64,000 bases of DNA, from contig JADNRZ010000008.1 of assembly GCA_015501605.1 (NCBI GenBank), positions 1,798,001 through 1,862,000 on the forward strand. Direction: 5' to 3'. A program made the position numbers and the translations under genes. Shown here one piece after another: positions 11,710 to 24,943 of the stretch. This DNA comes from Panaeolus papilionaceus. Taxonomy: Eukaryota > Basidiomycota > Agaricomycetes > Agaricales. The stretch's first letter is position 1; each line of letters opens with the position of its first letter. The notes below the pieces were generated by a model. The model saw only the letters and a list, made by a program, of their open reading frames with translations. It did not search any database and had not been told where the DNA came from.

Positions 11710-12972
11710 ATGCATCATGTCTTGCCACCGGAACTGATTCTTCAGATCTTTCGCAACTTGCAAGATGATCGTGTTGCGCTATACAGACTGATGTATCTCC
11801 ACCGCTCCTTTCGAACGGACCTAGAACGACTTTTGTACAGGAGCATGACCGATATGCTTTATTCTGACGCCATAGCGCATTGGGGGTTTCTTCGCTCCAT
11901 TACCAGAAACCCAATACTTGCCAGCTACGTCCATACCTATGGAATAATAGAGATGGAACATGACGAAGATTGCTGTTGCGAGGAGTGTCGTGAACAGGAG
12001 CCATGGGACGAGGAATACGAGATACCATGGCGTGAGGTCTTGGATGGAATCAGGGCAATGTCCAACCTCAAGGTCTTCGTTTTGGACACCCTGGAAATGT
12101 CTTTTCCGGAGGGGGAGGTCTTATCTGCACTACAACACAAGCAACTCCATGGGTTCACGTGGCAGACTGTAGCAGTTACGGGCAACGAAGTCTTCGAGCT
12201 GCTGGCAAACCAACCCGACTTACAGGAGCTCAGAATTTTCTTATGGACTCGCAGCTCTGAGGACATCTTTGACCAGAAGTGGATCCCGAACCTGACTCAT
12301 CTCGTTGGAAATCCTCATGCGTTTAGCAAGATCTTGCCCGGTCGACGAATATTTGATTTAATCTGGACTCGCGGCGAACTTATTCCGGAAATCCTTGACC
12401 CAGCATTATTTCCTGTGCTCAGCAGTTTACGATCTCTCACCGCACTCAACATGGACCAACAAAAGGATATCACGTTCCTCTCTCATTCATGTCCGGGTTT
12501 GCAGAGCCTTCACGTCTCCCAGAACGATTTGCTTGTAAGTTCAAGAATTGATTTTTTTGGCGCTTCGGCTTCTCACTCAGACCGCTAGGACAACCTTCAA
12601 GAATGGCTAAACGCCCTCGCACAGCTGAAAAGTCTACGCGAACTCATTGTCGACCTAGTGCAAACAAAATCAGGTCCGCTCAACGCACAATGGATTAGCT
12701 TCATCTTTGGGATCTTGCCTTCACTCGACACACTTCTTCTGGGACCTGTAGAAATTTTATACGACTACAGCTCAGTGCGCACTCGCTGCACATATGAGCA
12801 TTGGGTAGCAACCCGCAGTAATAGGGATACCGCCCAAAGCAATGCATTGCGTGTAACGTTGGATCGCCATGTGTTTCTCGATAACTCGTGGCGCTGGCGG
12901 GGTCTCCGAGAGCAGAACATGTATCCCGCATCCACCATCAATTGCTTCGATGAAGTTGAACTAGAATATTAG
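11710..12972 (+). CDS. F-box-like protein with leucine-rich C-terminal region
   Basis: Two exons, 11710-12534 and 12589-12972, joined across a 54-nt intron (GTAAGT to CGCTAG); 402 aa. The start at 11710 gives MHHVLPPELILQIFRNL. LPPELILxIFxxL at residues about 5-17 is the classic F-box opening, which in other proteins binds Skp1 in SCF ubiquitin ligases. The remainder carries irregular leucine-rich segments (LKVFVLDTLEM, LQELRIFLW, LQSLHVSQN, LRELIVDL), usual for the many F-box proteins of agaricomycetes that present substrates. An acidic, cysteine-containing insert (DEDCCCEECRE) sits at about residues 85-95. The in-frame GTG at 11701 was not used as a start. The target protein cannot be inferred. 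The gene is convergent with the next one. Confidence 0.85.
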
Positions 12973-13457
12973 ACGAAATCATATTCTGCATTTAACGTTT
13001 CTATATTTCAAGTGGACTCATCCCAAGCGCTCTGTATCTAGTGTTTGGTATTGGTATGTACGCAACACTAGTTTATTCATCTCAGCATCCCAATTTTGCT
13101 TGCAACCCGAACTTCATATTACGATTCTAAAACGTTTCCGAGAGAAATCGGTTGGTTATATATACGTATAAATTCACGTTTTGGGAGTACATGCGGCAAC
13201 GGTGTAAGATGCAAGAAAGCTCTGCAATTCATCGATCATCGCTCAATAACTTCTTTATAGTTTGAAAGTGAGAAGTCACACATGAAAGTGATCATGAATT
13301 GGATGGACCCTTGATCCAATAAATACGACCAAGAAAACATTATACCTATGTGAAAACATGGATGCTCAGGATCGATTAATCAAGGAAATTATAAAAACTC
13401 ACTAGCCAAATAGAACAGAAACTGTCTGATACCAACCAGAGGGAAACGCGTCAAAAT
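12973..13457. other. Intergenic between convergent genes
   Basis: AT-rich spacer holding the 3' ends of the F-box gene (plus) and the coiled-coil gene (minus). Nothing else is seen. Confidence 0.5.
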
Positions 13458-15127
13458 TTATTCTAATTCCAGGATTTTCCGTGATTTAACTCGAATACGA
13501 ACGCTTCGTGAGCTGGAAGGCGTTGGCGCTAGTGACGTGGCAGTCGAGGACAAAGCTTGAGGCTTGAGTTCTGTGGTTTTTTTAGAGCGCTTGGTGGGCG
13601 GCGGCGGCGAGTCCTCTTCGGAGTCAGAAGAGTCGGAGGATGGGGTGGCGCCCTTCCGTTTCCGATCCTGTTTGTCGACTTTTGATTTCTTAGCTTTCGC
13701 AGCTTTCATTTCCTCGTAGCGCTTCTGTACGTCCATGAACTCCGATGCCTTGGAATGGTCGTAACCGACACACTCCAGTCTGGAGACGACGAGGTGCTAA
13801 GCGGGGCCCAATTCTATAAGTTTTGGTCAAAGATAAGGATAATTGACAACTCACCTCATCACCTCTGACGAACGCGTCGGTGATGTCTTGACACGTAATA
13901 TAGTCTGCGGGGTATTCTTGACTTAACTCCAGCGCGAGGTTTGGTAGTTCGGCTTGAATTTGATCCTCGCTCGGACTGGTGCCCGGTGGCAACTTGAACT
14001 TCTTTCGTATAACGATACGGGCTTTAATCCTCTGCCACTCAGAACCCGAATCGGGAATTGACCTGTCCCTCAGCATCTGTGTCGCTCTTGTGACATGAAC
14101 CTTTGCGAAAAGGATGATAAGAACTCGAGTCATGAGTGAGTGAACCCATTATCTGGAAACTTACCACGTCACCGAGAGCTGCATACTCCTCCTTCCATAG
14201 TTTTCCAGCTACGCGACCCACGTATTGACCTGCATAGGCCCACAGAGCCGGGTTGGCTTTGCGAACCTTGTAAAACAAGGTCCTTCGCACATCATCACAG
14301 TATATGGGATGTACTTCCAACAGAAGTCCTGGCTCACCCGGTCCGCGCGGCATATCCGGATTCCAGTCGTACGATGGCCACAGGAATTTATGATCGTCCT
14401 TAGACCATGACATCGCCACAGTTGCAGCACCATAGGCCATATTAAGGGCATATCGTCCTACGGCAACAGAGAGAGGGTCAGGGTCAATCGGAAAGAGGGT
14501 TGCGCCCTTGAGGAATCTTGCACGAACGTCGGGTGGTAGAGCCAAATAATTGTCGTCTTTCTTCCCTTTCTTGATTTTGATTTTGATATCAACTGGTGTG
14601 GTGTCTCCAAATGGGTGGTCGGAAGCGAGAGGAGTATTCGTGTTGGGAGACGCTGGTAACAGGGCTGGGATATCCTCAGATTTAACGCGATCAGGACTCG
14701 GAGGTGCTTCACTGTGACTCAATGCTTGGTCCTGACAAAACGGAACCATTAACGCTAACACAAAAGAAAAAAATGCACCCAATGTCACTGACAAGGGGTG
14801 CCGCTTTGGCAGCGTTAGAGATTGAATGAGTATTGATATTCCCGTGCTGATCCACTTCAACACCAAGTGAGCGTAAGTTTTGCTCCTGGTAGTATGTGTT
14901 CAGCATGCCCATCCTCCATACTCTCTAGCAGAAGGTACGCTCACCAACTTTATTCTTCGCGACTTTTCCTTCTGAAGCTGTTTATCCAGACGCGAATATT
15001 GCGTCTTATTTAACTTCACGTCCGACTGAGCAGCTTCTAAATCTCTTTCCAGCTGGCTCCTCTTCTCGCGTAGATTCTTGATGGTTTGCTTTAACGCGTC
15101 CATTTTTGCCTCGTAAGCAGACTCCAT
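13458..15127 (-). CDS. Coiled-coil protein, probably DUF6697-type, nuclear-like tail
   Basis: Five exons on the minus strand: 15127-14945, 14885-14793, 14731-14165, about 14076-13855, and 13796-13458, giving about 467 aa. Residues 1-61 form a charged heptad-rich coiled coil (LKQTIKNLREKRSQLERDL). A Pro/Ser-rich linker follows, then a conserved-looking core with RFLKGATLFPIDPD and LWPSYDWNPDMP followed by GPGEPG, which resembles the DUF6697 domain common in basidiomycetes; this is from memory and unchecked. The C-terminus is basic and acidic low-complexity (KRKG, DSSDSEEDSPPPPTKRSKK), suggesting nuclear location. The acceptor of exon 4 is uncertain: CACAG at 14077 is preferred, and CAAAG at 14101 also keeps frame and adds eight residues. 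Function unknown. Confidence 0.75.
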
Positions 15128-16862
15128 GTAGCTGTATAGGGGTATGTATAGAAGATGAAAATTGATTAAACGGAAGACAAAGGAAAACAGAACGCGGAGA
15201 TATTGGAAGTCGCGTCAGGAGCAAAGCGCAACAGCCGTCGAACCACCAATCCAACCCTTATTAGTGTGGGAATAATTCTGCTAATTGGGCATCCCATCAA
15301 GAGGCTTCAAATTTCAAACGTCGAAGGAAATTCCTCGTTCATGGCCATTCTCATAGATTTTGAGGTTCAAAACACGTCAATCCCATAAGAGCTAGCCATA
15401 ACTTTTGGCAGATAAAATATTTATAGGTGTGAATAATAAGGGACCCCAATTGAAACAGAAATAGCAAAATCAATGGTGCGAACATCAGAGGACCGACAGA
15501 TGAAAGTGGGTGGATCCCATTGATGTAACAGAGTTTGGGTGCAGAGTATAGTATTCGAGATCGATCATGCACATATATCTATCTGACGAAAGCGTCCAAT
15601 CGTCTATTGACACTCATAAAATCGATTGCCAAGGCTTGGGATTGCACGACTTGCAGACTTTTCCGCAAACATTGTCACGACAATGTGGGACCCCCGCCAA
15701 ACGGTGCATCACAGAGACAAGTCATTTTTACTTTGATTATCCGATGCGTAAAGGGAAAAGCGACCAATGATAGTCTCCCTCTAGCTCCAGAAAGCAAAAC
15801 AAAAAGGAACACTGTGTAGCCAACGTTGCGGTGGGATATTGTCGGACGATCTTGCGGAGGGTCTGTAGTCCGGATCCTCAAGGCTCCTGAGTATTCGTAG
15901 CAGAAGAAATCCGCTCGCAAGCAGATTATTGAGCACGATAACGAGCGAATTAACAATGAGGGACGGTCACGGTGGGAGATGGGGGTCGAAATCTAATCCT
16001 ATCAGATCCGATAACGGACCTAAGTTTAGGTCAACCTGTATCATCCCATCGTCACAAACCTGTATCAGCCATGAGATCTCGCTCACTGAACTGAGTGCAA
16101 AATAATGAATCCTAATACCATGCCATCCAGCCTCGACATTGACTTTTCGAGAGACTTTCCCCAGGTGTTTCCCTTGCCCATCCTTCGTTGAGCTACGTAG
16201 CATCGATTAATGCGGTGAAGGCCAGCTGAAGTAAGGAGAGATCAAAGAATCATATGGAGAAAAATTAACAAGAGATAAAAGAACCTCGACATTATCCTCC
16301 ATTCTGGAACGTCGTTACAACCATGTGGGACTACGGGGCACTCGTAGTTTGTCACCTATTGCAAAACGGGGTCATACGTGGCTTCCGAGTTTGAATGGTG
16401 GTAAAAGCTGTTCCAGAAAACGGTATGCGCAAGTTCAGTTCATCAAACGATGAAAGAGATGGCGAAGATATGGGGAGGGAAGAAAGAAGATATGCAAGCC
16501 ATCAATCTGTGCAGCGCCAATCAATTTATCCTACTCCAGCCCCATCAGCCCTCCTCACTTGAACTGAGAGATTACGTGGAAATAGCATAAAACAGAGTTG
16601 CAAGGTTGAGTCGGATGGTGGGAGAGCGAGAAGAGCAAAGGAGCCGTGTGAGCCAATTTGGACATTTATATATGCCAATTTGTGATCTTATCTTATCACA
16701 GTATATCGCTAAGCTTCGACAAGAGCCACATTGAAGGAAACTATATTTATAAAATCAGAGTAAAATTACACCAAACGGGTGGTGGAGAGTACAGCCAACA
16801 ATACTTATGGTTTATGTACCCTGAAGTCATGTGCATCGATTAAAAGTCGTAAATAAATCATT
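15128..16862. other. Intergenic, no supported gene
   Basis: 1.7 kb with only short frames and no coherent splice structure. The left part is presumably the promoter of the coiled-coil gene; the right end is the 3' flank of the first P450. I see nothing I can name. Confidence 0.5.
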
Positions 16863-18876
16863 CTACACCTGTCTCTTTCTAAGCAAAACCTTAGTGAAGG
16901 GGTTGGGGAGGATAGCAAAGCTGATACGCATATCATCTGGACGAACCCCTTCATTTTCGAACTTCATATCGTAATGAGTTACCAAATGTGCGAGAATGAG
17001 TTTCATCTCGGCGGCGGCAAAGAACCGCCCAGGGCATGCGTGCCTTCCATATCCAAAGACGAGAAGGTCCATGCCAATGGTGGTGATGTTGTGGTCCTTC
17101 TTGGACGCTGGATCAGATGCCATCTTGACAAACCGAAGAGGATCAAAGATGTGCGGGGAAGGGTAAATGGACTCGTCCATGTGCTGCGTTATAGCTGAGG
17201 CGCTCAGCGTGGTGCCTTTGGGTATCGTGACTCCATTAGAGAACGTGAAGTCTTCCATAGCTTTACGAGTCAACGCAACTGGACGGAGACATATATGTAA
17301 GAAAGAGACGAAAGGCATAATTCTAGTCACGTACGCAGTAACCCAGGGTGCAGGCGCTGGGTCTCTCGAATGAAACTATCTGTAATCACCATCTCATCGA
17401 GGGCCTCCTTTGTCCAGCCCAACTGGGATGTGACTTCAGCTACTTCGTTGCGTATAAGCTTCATGTACTCCGGATAGGCAGCGAGGTAGTGAATAACCAT
17501 TGTCACTGTTGTCGTTGTCGAAAAGGTCGCTCCAAACGTTCCCAAAAGCAACATGGAGGTGAGCTCGTCGTCGCGTGCATCTTCCCCCTCCGCCGCGTCC
17601 ATGAGCCATGTAAGGTAGTCCATCTGATTGAAACGTAAGAAGTGACTAGTTAATGTGTAAATGTGACATTACGAAGCGAATGATTGCCTACCCGTTTTCC
17701 TGAGTAGTCAGGTCCTTCCGCCTTGACCTTTTTGCGATGAGCTTCAAACAATGGGACAAAAAATTCCTGGATCTTCTTCTTCCTCTGAGGGATACTCGAG
17801 ACGAAATAGCTTATGATTCTACAAAGGATTTAGATAGTCGTTGACTTCGATTCAATTTCAGGACATACGGCTTAATGAAGGAGGGGAAGGGGCGGAGTAT
17901 GATCGCAACCTTAACGGTGTCCACTGCAAATCCGACGAGGTTCTCAATATATTCTTTGTTCTGACCTATTGAGTTTAGGGAGCATGAGTTCTCACAGGTG
18001 AGAATCAAGAGAATATCAAGACGTACAACAGGGCTTCCCCACAAAGATTCGATTCGACATTCGGGCCACAATGTGCATGATAGTACTTTGGACGCTGATC
18101 GGGGTCCATTCTTGAAAGTAAAATACTGAGTAAATAGGTGAACAATAAAAATATTGGAGATGGGAAGACGCACCTTCGGTCAGGGGAACGCCCTCCAAAA
18201 AGGAGTCGCAGACCTCTGCGTAAATCTCGGGGAACAGTGTGGGAATCGACTTGGTGAAGATTCCGTGAAGGATGGGTAAGTGATAGGTCACATAAATTGT
18301 TTTAGCGCCAAACGTATACGGTGCAAGAGTGAGCTGAAAGAGTGGTCGAACTTCGAATCAGTTACCCGTCCATACTTGGCAGATGGTAAGTAATGGGGTT
18401 ACATACCTCATCGAGGAAAGCTGCAGACGAAAGCACGTGCTCGGGCGCCTTCCGAATATCCTCCATGGACTCTCTATCACCAGCGACAACCATCCAAGAG
18501 TGGAACTCGGGAACCTTGAAGATGGTATGATGCTAAGATAAAATGAGTGATGGTGTATTGGTGTGATAACCAGAGGTCACATACACGTTTGACGCCCTCG
18601 GTTATCATATCCTTGGCGTAAAACAGAAGTTTGAGTGCACTGAAGAGTGAGAAGACGGGGATTGAGAATCCTATTGACGGTATGTGGGATAGCTTGTGGT
18701 TGAACGTCGTTTGCATCAGTCGACGTCACTAAATATCCAAGCGAACAACGTACCTTGCGGCTATCACTTGCATGATGGCGGTGATAAAGAAGCGCCAGTG
18801 TCATGATGCAGGCAACATGCGTTAGGGTGATGCCCTTCAAGGGCACATTGTCGATGTTGAAGCTGAGCCACTGCAT
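16863..18876 (-). CDS. Cytochrome P450 monooxygenase (array copy 1)
   Basis: Nine exons, all joins in frame, about 510 aa. Exon 1 (18876-18754) codes for an N-terminal membrane anchor (THVACIMTLALLYHRHH), so the enzyme is probably microsomal. Exon 2 is 18692-18585; the last exon begins at 17278. Key motifs: ExxR as RETQR in the K-helix, FDPLRF in the PERF position, and heme-binding FGYGRHACPGRF with Cys as fifth iron ligand. The I-helix reads FGATFSTTT, whereas the sister genes have a His (AIH or ASH) at the position before the Ser/Thr. The sequence style (DFTFSNGVTIPKGT) fits the basidiomycete P450s related to ent-kaurene-oxidase types; substrate unknown. It lies head-to-tail with four further P450s and is NADPH-P450-reductase dependent by family. 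No premature stop was found. Confidence 0.9.
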
Positions 18877-19886
18877 TTAGAACTTTAGAGGGTTGAAAAG
18901 ATAGTCAAAGGTCAGACTTCTGGGGGATATATGGCCTAATCATTGGTCTTCAGGGTCACTGACTCTAGAGGCGCTCTTGGGTAAGGAGCTAAGTCGTACC
19001 GGAATGTCCATATTCATTCAAATTTTACAAGCTGACATGAGACACAAGTAAATAGGGACGAGTCGAAAAATACAACATTCAGAGGCGAGGTGGAAGGATT
19101 TGAACGAGGCTTCCATTAACATAATGGTTGTTCTCTCGAGTTTCTCAAAGATTCATGCGCGGCTTCGGGGTTCCTCTCCAACTTGTCAAAGCGATTAAGT
19201 CCTGTGAAAAATGTTTTCAACTATTTTCGCAGCAACAGTGGTTGACAGATATCGATAGCATTCCAACAAAATTACGAAACGTGCACCAAAGAGTTGCGAA
19301 AAATACATGCGAGTACGAAACCTTCGAAGCACCGTACATGATAGCCTGTAGGTAGCATTCATGTTGAACACCTTCAGGTACTCATCAGCTGGAGGAGGAA
19401 TCGACTGTTGAGTCGCTGAAAGATATCAATACATTGCCAGTGTGAGTCATGTCCTCAGAGCAGGAACACGAAGAACCACAGCTCAGGATCAGGAAGAGCA
19501 TTTGATCCTGATGACAGGGTTTAACGTCGACCCTCCACTATGGTCTTCCACTATGGCCTTCTCGGCCACATCAGTGCCGCCAGGTTTCCTACAGAGTCTC
19601 TCTTGAGAAAATAAATGTCGAGCGCTATATTGGCAGCTGTTCTGAGGGTTGCAACGCCATGGGATATGGCAAAGAATTCAGAGTCATCGCGAGATTAGAT
19701 TCTTATTTCCCCATCACTCCTGGACTGGCCCTGCAAGAACCCAAACCCGCGAGTACTGGTTGACATACGTCTTCTGAGTATCAATACAAACACAATGAAT
19801 TTCACTATCAATTAGACATGGCTGATATCTATCCGCCCAACCGAACTGCGGATGTCAAAGATATACAAAACAGTAATTGCATCCGA
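18877..19886. other. Intergenic between P450 copies 1 and 2
   Basis: About 1 kb holding the promoter of P450 copy 1 and the 3' flank of copy 2. No gene or repeat recognised. Confidence 0.45.
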
Positions 19887-21908
19887 TTATAGTCGTTTTC
19901 TGCACAGGACCTTGGTAAATGGGTTAGGCAGTATCGAAAGACCAATTGTAAGATCAGAAGGCCGGACGCCCTCCTTCTCAAATTTCAGATCATAGTTGGA
20001 CACCAGATGCGCCAAAATGAGCTTCATAGCAGAGGCGGCAAAAAATCGTCCAGGACATGCGTGCCTCCCATACCCAAAAGGCAAGTGATCCAGACTAACG
20101 GCGGTGATATCGAGCGCTTTCGAAGAGGTCATGTCGGACATCATGTTGACAAATCGAAGAGGGTCGAACTTGTCAGGGTCAGGGTAGACCCTTTTGTCAA
20201 GGTGGTTGGCGATCGCGGCCGCGCTGACCGTTGTACCTTTGGGTACAGTGACACCATTTGAGAATGTAAAGTCCTGAACGGCCACACGATTGAGCGCGTC
20301 TGGGAAGAGAAATATTGTCAGTCGTGAAATTTAAGATCAATGTCCGAAAGATTCTTGCACGATGTAACTATGATAAGAGAAAAACCCACTGAAAAGACCT
20401 GGGTGAAGTCTCTGCGACTCCCGAATGAAGCTATCGCAGATCACCATATCGTCCATGGCATCCTTTGTCCAACCCAAACGGGACGTGATTTCAGATACTT
20501 CGTCACGGATAAGCTTGAGATACTCAGGATAGGCAGCTAAATAAAAAATTGCTGTTGTCAACGCCATTGCTGTTGAGTGGGTGGCGCCAAAGTTGGACAA
20601 CAGGATGGTCGAAGTGAGCTCGTCATCCGTAGCTTCCTCCCCTTCAGCCGCATCCACCAACCAGGTAAGATAATCCATCTATGCACAATTCCATAACTTT
20701 CAACAAAAGTATGAAGACCTTGCTTCGCACCTGTTTGCCAACATATCCGTCACCTTCCTTGAGGGCTTGGCGACGGGCATTCAGCGCTGGTAAGAGAAAC
20801 TCTTTGACCTTCTTTTTTCTTTGGGCGAGGTTTGAAACGAAGTAATTTGCGATTCTGTAAGGGTTGGTCCGTGAGAGATAGAAACTTCACTGATGGAACA
20901 CACTTGCGGTCTGATGATGGATGGCAAGGGGCGCAGAATGAATGCAGTCTTGAGAGCATCCTCAGCAAACCCGATAACATTGCTGATGTACTCTTGGTTC
21001 TGACCTTCCACATATGCCGACGTCAAATCACGCAACTGAAGGAGAAAGTTTCCAACCAAAATAACGCACATAATGACTTCCCCACGAACGTGCGGTTTGA
21101 CACTCTTGCGACGATGCGCATAATTGCATCTTGCATCTGTATAGGTGTCCATTCTAGCCATAAATATTTATGAGTATGGGCGACAGACGATAGAGGTAGT
21201 AAACGTAATCCAACCTTGGCTCAAGGGGATCGCGTCTGAAAACGAGTCGCGAACCTCTGAATGAACCTCCGGAAATAAAAGTGGGATGGACTTTGTAAAG
21301 ACACCGCGGATGATTGATAGATGATAGGTCCCATAAATTGCGGTAGTACCGAAAGTGTACTGCCCTTGAAGGAACTGGATAACCGAGGGCAAATTAGAGT
21401 CAATGATAGGGTCCTAGCCGAGATAGGTCGTACCTCGTCAACGGATGTTGGAGCCGAAAGTACCCGTTCTGGTGCCTTTCGGATGTCATCCATCAATTCT
21501 CGGTCACCAGCTACCACAGTCCATGCGGTGAACTCGGGGATCTTGAAAAGACCACGATGCTATAACGGCGAGCATTCAGCGTGAGCAAGATCAAGTTGGG
21601 GGTAGAGAGCTGAGAAGCCCCTTACACGATTCACTCCATCCATGAGCATACTTTTGCCATAGAATATAAGCTTGATGGCGCTAAGAAATGATAAGAAAGG
21701 GATCGATGATCCTACTGAGGGGATATGCGAGAGCTGGAAGAACATCAACGTCTGGCAGAATATGGAGTTGAAAAGCACGGCATACCTTGCGACTCTCGCT
21801 CGTATAGTAACGAACAAGCACAATCAGGGTGCCGATACCTGCAAGGTGCGTCCATGTAGCCTCTTTCCAAGGCAATATGTTGAATGCAAAGTTGCTGAGC
21901 CAGGGCAT
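19887..21908 (-). CDS. Cytochrome P450 monooxygenase (array copy 2)
   Basis: Nine exons with the same intron positions and phases as copy 1. The start at 21908 gives MPWLSNFAFNILPWKE followed by an anchor (LAGIGTLIVLVRYYTSESRK). Motifs: I-helix FGATHSTAM, K-helix RESQR, FDPLRF, and heme site FGYGRHACPGRF; the C-terminus ends VLCRKRL. The donor after exon 4 is GTTGGA, weaker than the others but still GT. The protein is close to copies 1 and 3 over its full length. It is likely a microsomal oxygenase acting on a small lipophilic substrate; the specific reaction is not deducible. All splice joins keep frame, so I read it as intact. Confidence 0.9.
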
Positions 21909-22311
21909 AACTTGAGGTAGGGGTGGGGGGTAGTACTGAGTAACACCCTTCCTTTCTATTCTTGCATCTTAAAGCAATCTCACAGCAGGTGCCAATAATA
22001 GCATTTCATCGCACCCCAAATATCCGAAGCTTCTGCGAATTGTAGGGCACGTCGGTGTCGTCAGAGGAGCTACGACCTACGAGCTAATCTTAATCTATAA
22101 AACAGTTTCAGTTCCAACGATAATTATACATAAAGTCGAGACATACCTCACTGCTCGTACCATATACAAGCACCGACGTTATCCTTCACCTTTGCATGTG
22201 CATAAATTTCGCAACTCTAAAAGCCGCTTTAGTCATTCCATCTTAGTGATATGTCGGCCCGAGTATATTTATTTCCTGAACACAAGTCCTAATTTACAAC
22301 CTACAAGGCGT

Positions 22312-24309
22312 TCAAAGCCTCTTCCTAAACAAAACCTTTGCAAATGGATTAGGGAGAACATTGATGCCAACAATAAGGTCAGATGGGCGACCTCCATCCT
22401 TGGGAAACTTCAAGTCGTAGTGCGTCACCATATACGCCAGAATAAGCTTCATCGCCACAGCGGCGAAAAATCGCCCAGGACACGCATGCCTTCCATACCC
22501 AAAAACATTCAAGTCCAATCCGACCGCCGTGATGTCGGCTTTCTTGGAAAATTCAGGGTTTGAGGCCATCTTGACGAAACGAAGGGGATCGAAGGTGTTC
22601 GGGTCAGGATAAATGGACTCGTCAAGATGTCTGGAGATAGCAGTAACGCTGACTGTTGTGCCTTTTGGGATAGTAACCCCGTTTGAGAACGTGAAGTCCT
22701 GAACAGCTTGGCGAGTTAAGGCGACTAGAAAAATAATAAAATGGTAAGAAACAGCGCAAGAAGTACCAAGATATACTTACTTTGTCCACCTGCATGCAAC
22801 CTTTGGGATTCCCTAATAAAGCTATCGATAACAACCATTTCGTCGACCGCCTCTTTAGTCCAACCACATCGGGAGGTGACTTCGGAAACCTCCTCACGCA
22901 GAAGTTCCACGAACTTTGGATTTGCAGCCAGATAAAATATAGCATGGGTCAACGCCATCGATGGTGAATGGATAGCACCAAAGTTTGTGAACAGCATCAT
23001 CGATACTAGAGCGTCGTCTGTGGCATTTTTACCCTTAGCCGTATCCACGAGCCAGGTCAACAAGTCCATCTATATTTTTCATAAGCCTTTTGAACAAAAA
23101 ACGAAAATAGTTACATACCGGTTTCTCAGAAGAATCGGCACCTTCTCTTAGTGCCTGTCTACGAGCGTTGATAGCAGGGAGAAGAAATTCCTTGATCTTG
23201 CGTCGTCTCTGAGAAATGCCAGATATGAAATAGTTCACGATTCTGTATCCGGATGGTGAGCACATGAGAAATGCAAAGGTAGATTGCGACGACGTACGGC
23301 TTTAACACAGAAGGTAAAGGGCGCAGAGTGAGTGCCACCTTCAGAGCGTCCTGCGTAAACTCAACAGAGTTGTTGATATAGTCCTTATTCTGACCTGTTA
23401 AATCAATGCAGGTTCCAAGAATCAGGGTTACAGTTGAAGAAAAGGGAATGTGAGGTAACATACAAAGGGGTTTTCCAACGAAGGTGATACTGGCAGCTCG
23501 GGCAAAGATATGCATCATAGTACTCTGGATAGAAAACGATGTCCACTCTGCAAAGAAACATATAAGCGTTCAACTCGGCCACATAACATACAGTGATGGC
23601 ACCTTGACTTGGAGGAATAACGTCGGGGAAGGAGTCGCAAATCTCAGAATAAACGTCCGGAAAAAAGAGAGGAATTGACTTGGTGTAGACGCCGTGGATA
23701 AGTGGTAGATGATAGCTGGTGTGGACGGTTTCCGCTCCAAACGTGTATGGGCCTTGTAAGAGCTAGAGAAAGAGGTAAGCAAATTGGGTACACGGCAAGG
23801 AGGGTCGTTGAAGAGACAATGAGCAGACAGAAAACTGACCTCATTCAGATGTGCCGAAGCAGAGAGCACATGCTCACGTGCCTTTCGAATATCCTCCATC
23901 GATTCCTTGTCTGCAGCAACTACCAGCCAGGAGTCAAACTCGGGAATCTTGAAGATACCTGGATACTAATGCGAGAGCGATTAGTTCAGCATGCTGTACA
24001 GTCTGCAGACTGCTGTACTACTTACACGTTTGACACCATTCATAATCACGCTCTTTGACCAGAATAGCACCTTAAACGCGCTCATAAACGATAGGATTGG
24101 TACTGTGGACCCCATAGATGGAATATGTGAGAGCTGGTGCAATTGTCAAGTTATAACCCAAAGCAAGACTGACAAACGAAGATACACACCTTCCGACTCT
24201 CGCTCTTATAATACAGGAGAAAACCGACAGAAATACCAAGGCCTAGTACGTTTGTCCACGATACTTCCTGCCAATTGAACGTATCCAAGCTGAGCTTCAA
24301 CAAGGTCAT
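22312..24309 (-). CDS. Cytochrome P450 monooxygenase (array copy 3)
   Basis: Nine exons. The start codon at 24307-24309 begins MTLLKLSLDTFNWQEVSWTN, then the anchor GLGISVGFLLYYKSESRK. Motifs: I-helix FGAIHSPSM (a Pro after the Ser, unusual), K-helix RESQR, FDPLRF, and heme site FGYGRHACPGRF; the C-terminus ends VLFRKRL. It is the closest intact relative of the truncated copy at 27061-27477, sharing exon 1 almost residue for residue and about 600 nt of upstream sequence. All joins keep frame. Substrate unknown. Confidence 0.9.
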
Positions 24310-24926
24310 GGTGCTTTGAGTGGGTGGAGGTGGTGGTTGGGGAGAAGGCTTCTCTCATCTTCCATGCCTTTAATACGTCGCAAATCAGAGCGCCGACGCT
24401 CATTTAGCCCTCATTCATGGCACCTGAAGACTTCAAGGGACGCGATAGGGAGTCCGGCGACGCGAACATTGCGTGAAGCGTTTCAGCCTTCTAACTTGGT
24501 GAAATTGAATTAATCAGCCTTGTATCAGCGATTGAGGGAATAAGAGGGGCCTTACTGAAATCGATGTCCGGGGAGAATTTTTATTTTGAACGACAAACCA
24601 GAGGCTCTAGTCGACGATATCGAGACCAACGAGCGGCCGAGAGAAGTGGTGGGTCTGAGGAGGTGGTGTGGGGTTAACACATACAGCGGTCACCGGTGCG
24701 GGTCACCGGTCGGGTGTCCAATGATCCCATCATTTCCAGTCTCGCTACCTCCCTTCTGGGCGATATGATTGGCAGTTGTCCAACAGTTGTCCATCTTGTG
24801 TCCACCGTTCAACAGGAACTGTTTGGTGTGTTTACGAGATGAATGATGACAAGGAAAAGCCGTTTGAATACACGAAACCCTACATGAAACACATAAAAAG
24901 GTACAACAAGCCGCTCATGCAAGCCT
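24310..24926. repeat. Duplicated P450 upstream region (copy 1 of 2)
   Basis: This non-coding stretch aligns, with small indels, to 27478-28076. Shared landmarks in order: GACTTCAAGGG, CCGGCGACGCGAACATTGCGT, GATTGAGGGAATA, TTTTGAACGACAAACCAGAG, GGGTGTCCAATGATCCCATC, CAACAGGAACTGT, and ACACATAAAAAGGTACAACA. It probably contains the promoter of P450 copy 3. The pair marks a segmental duplication that also took in the adjoining P450. Confidence 0.85.
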
Positions 24927-24943
24927 TCATCTCCGTTTTCTAG
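24927..24943 (-). pseudogene. Last codons of a lost P450 copy
   Basis: The stop codon and last codons of a P450 like copy 4 (reading SRKRR-stop on the minus strand) sit directly at the end of the duplicated upstream region, in the same arrangement as at 28077-28095. The rest of that P450 is gone and kinase-like sequence takes over at about 24944. Confidence 0.7.

Noticed and set aside
13690..14133. Single 147-codon minus frame spanning 13.7-14.1 kb
   Set aside because: It reads through intron 4 of the coiled-coil gene; splicing at GTGAGT and GCTTAG joins a better-fitting exon (HLVVSRLECVGYDHSKASEF).
19085..19110. tRNA-like B box (GTTCAAATCC on the minus strand)
   Set aside because: The flanking bases do not form a T stem, and no A box or acceptor stem is found.
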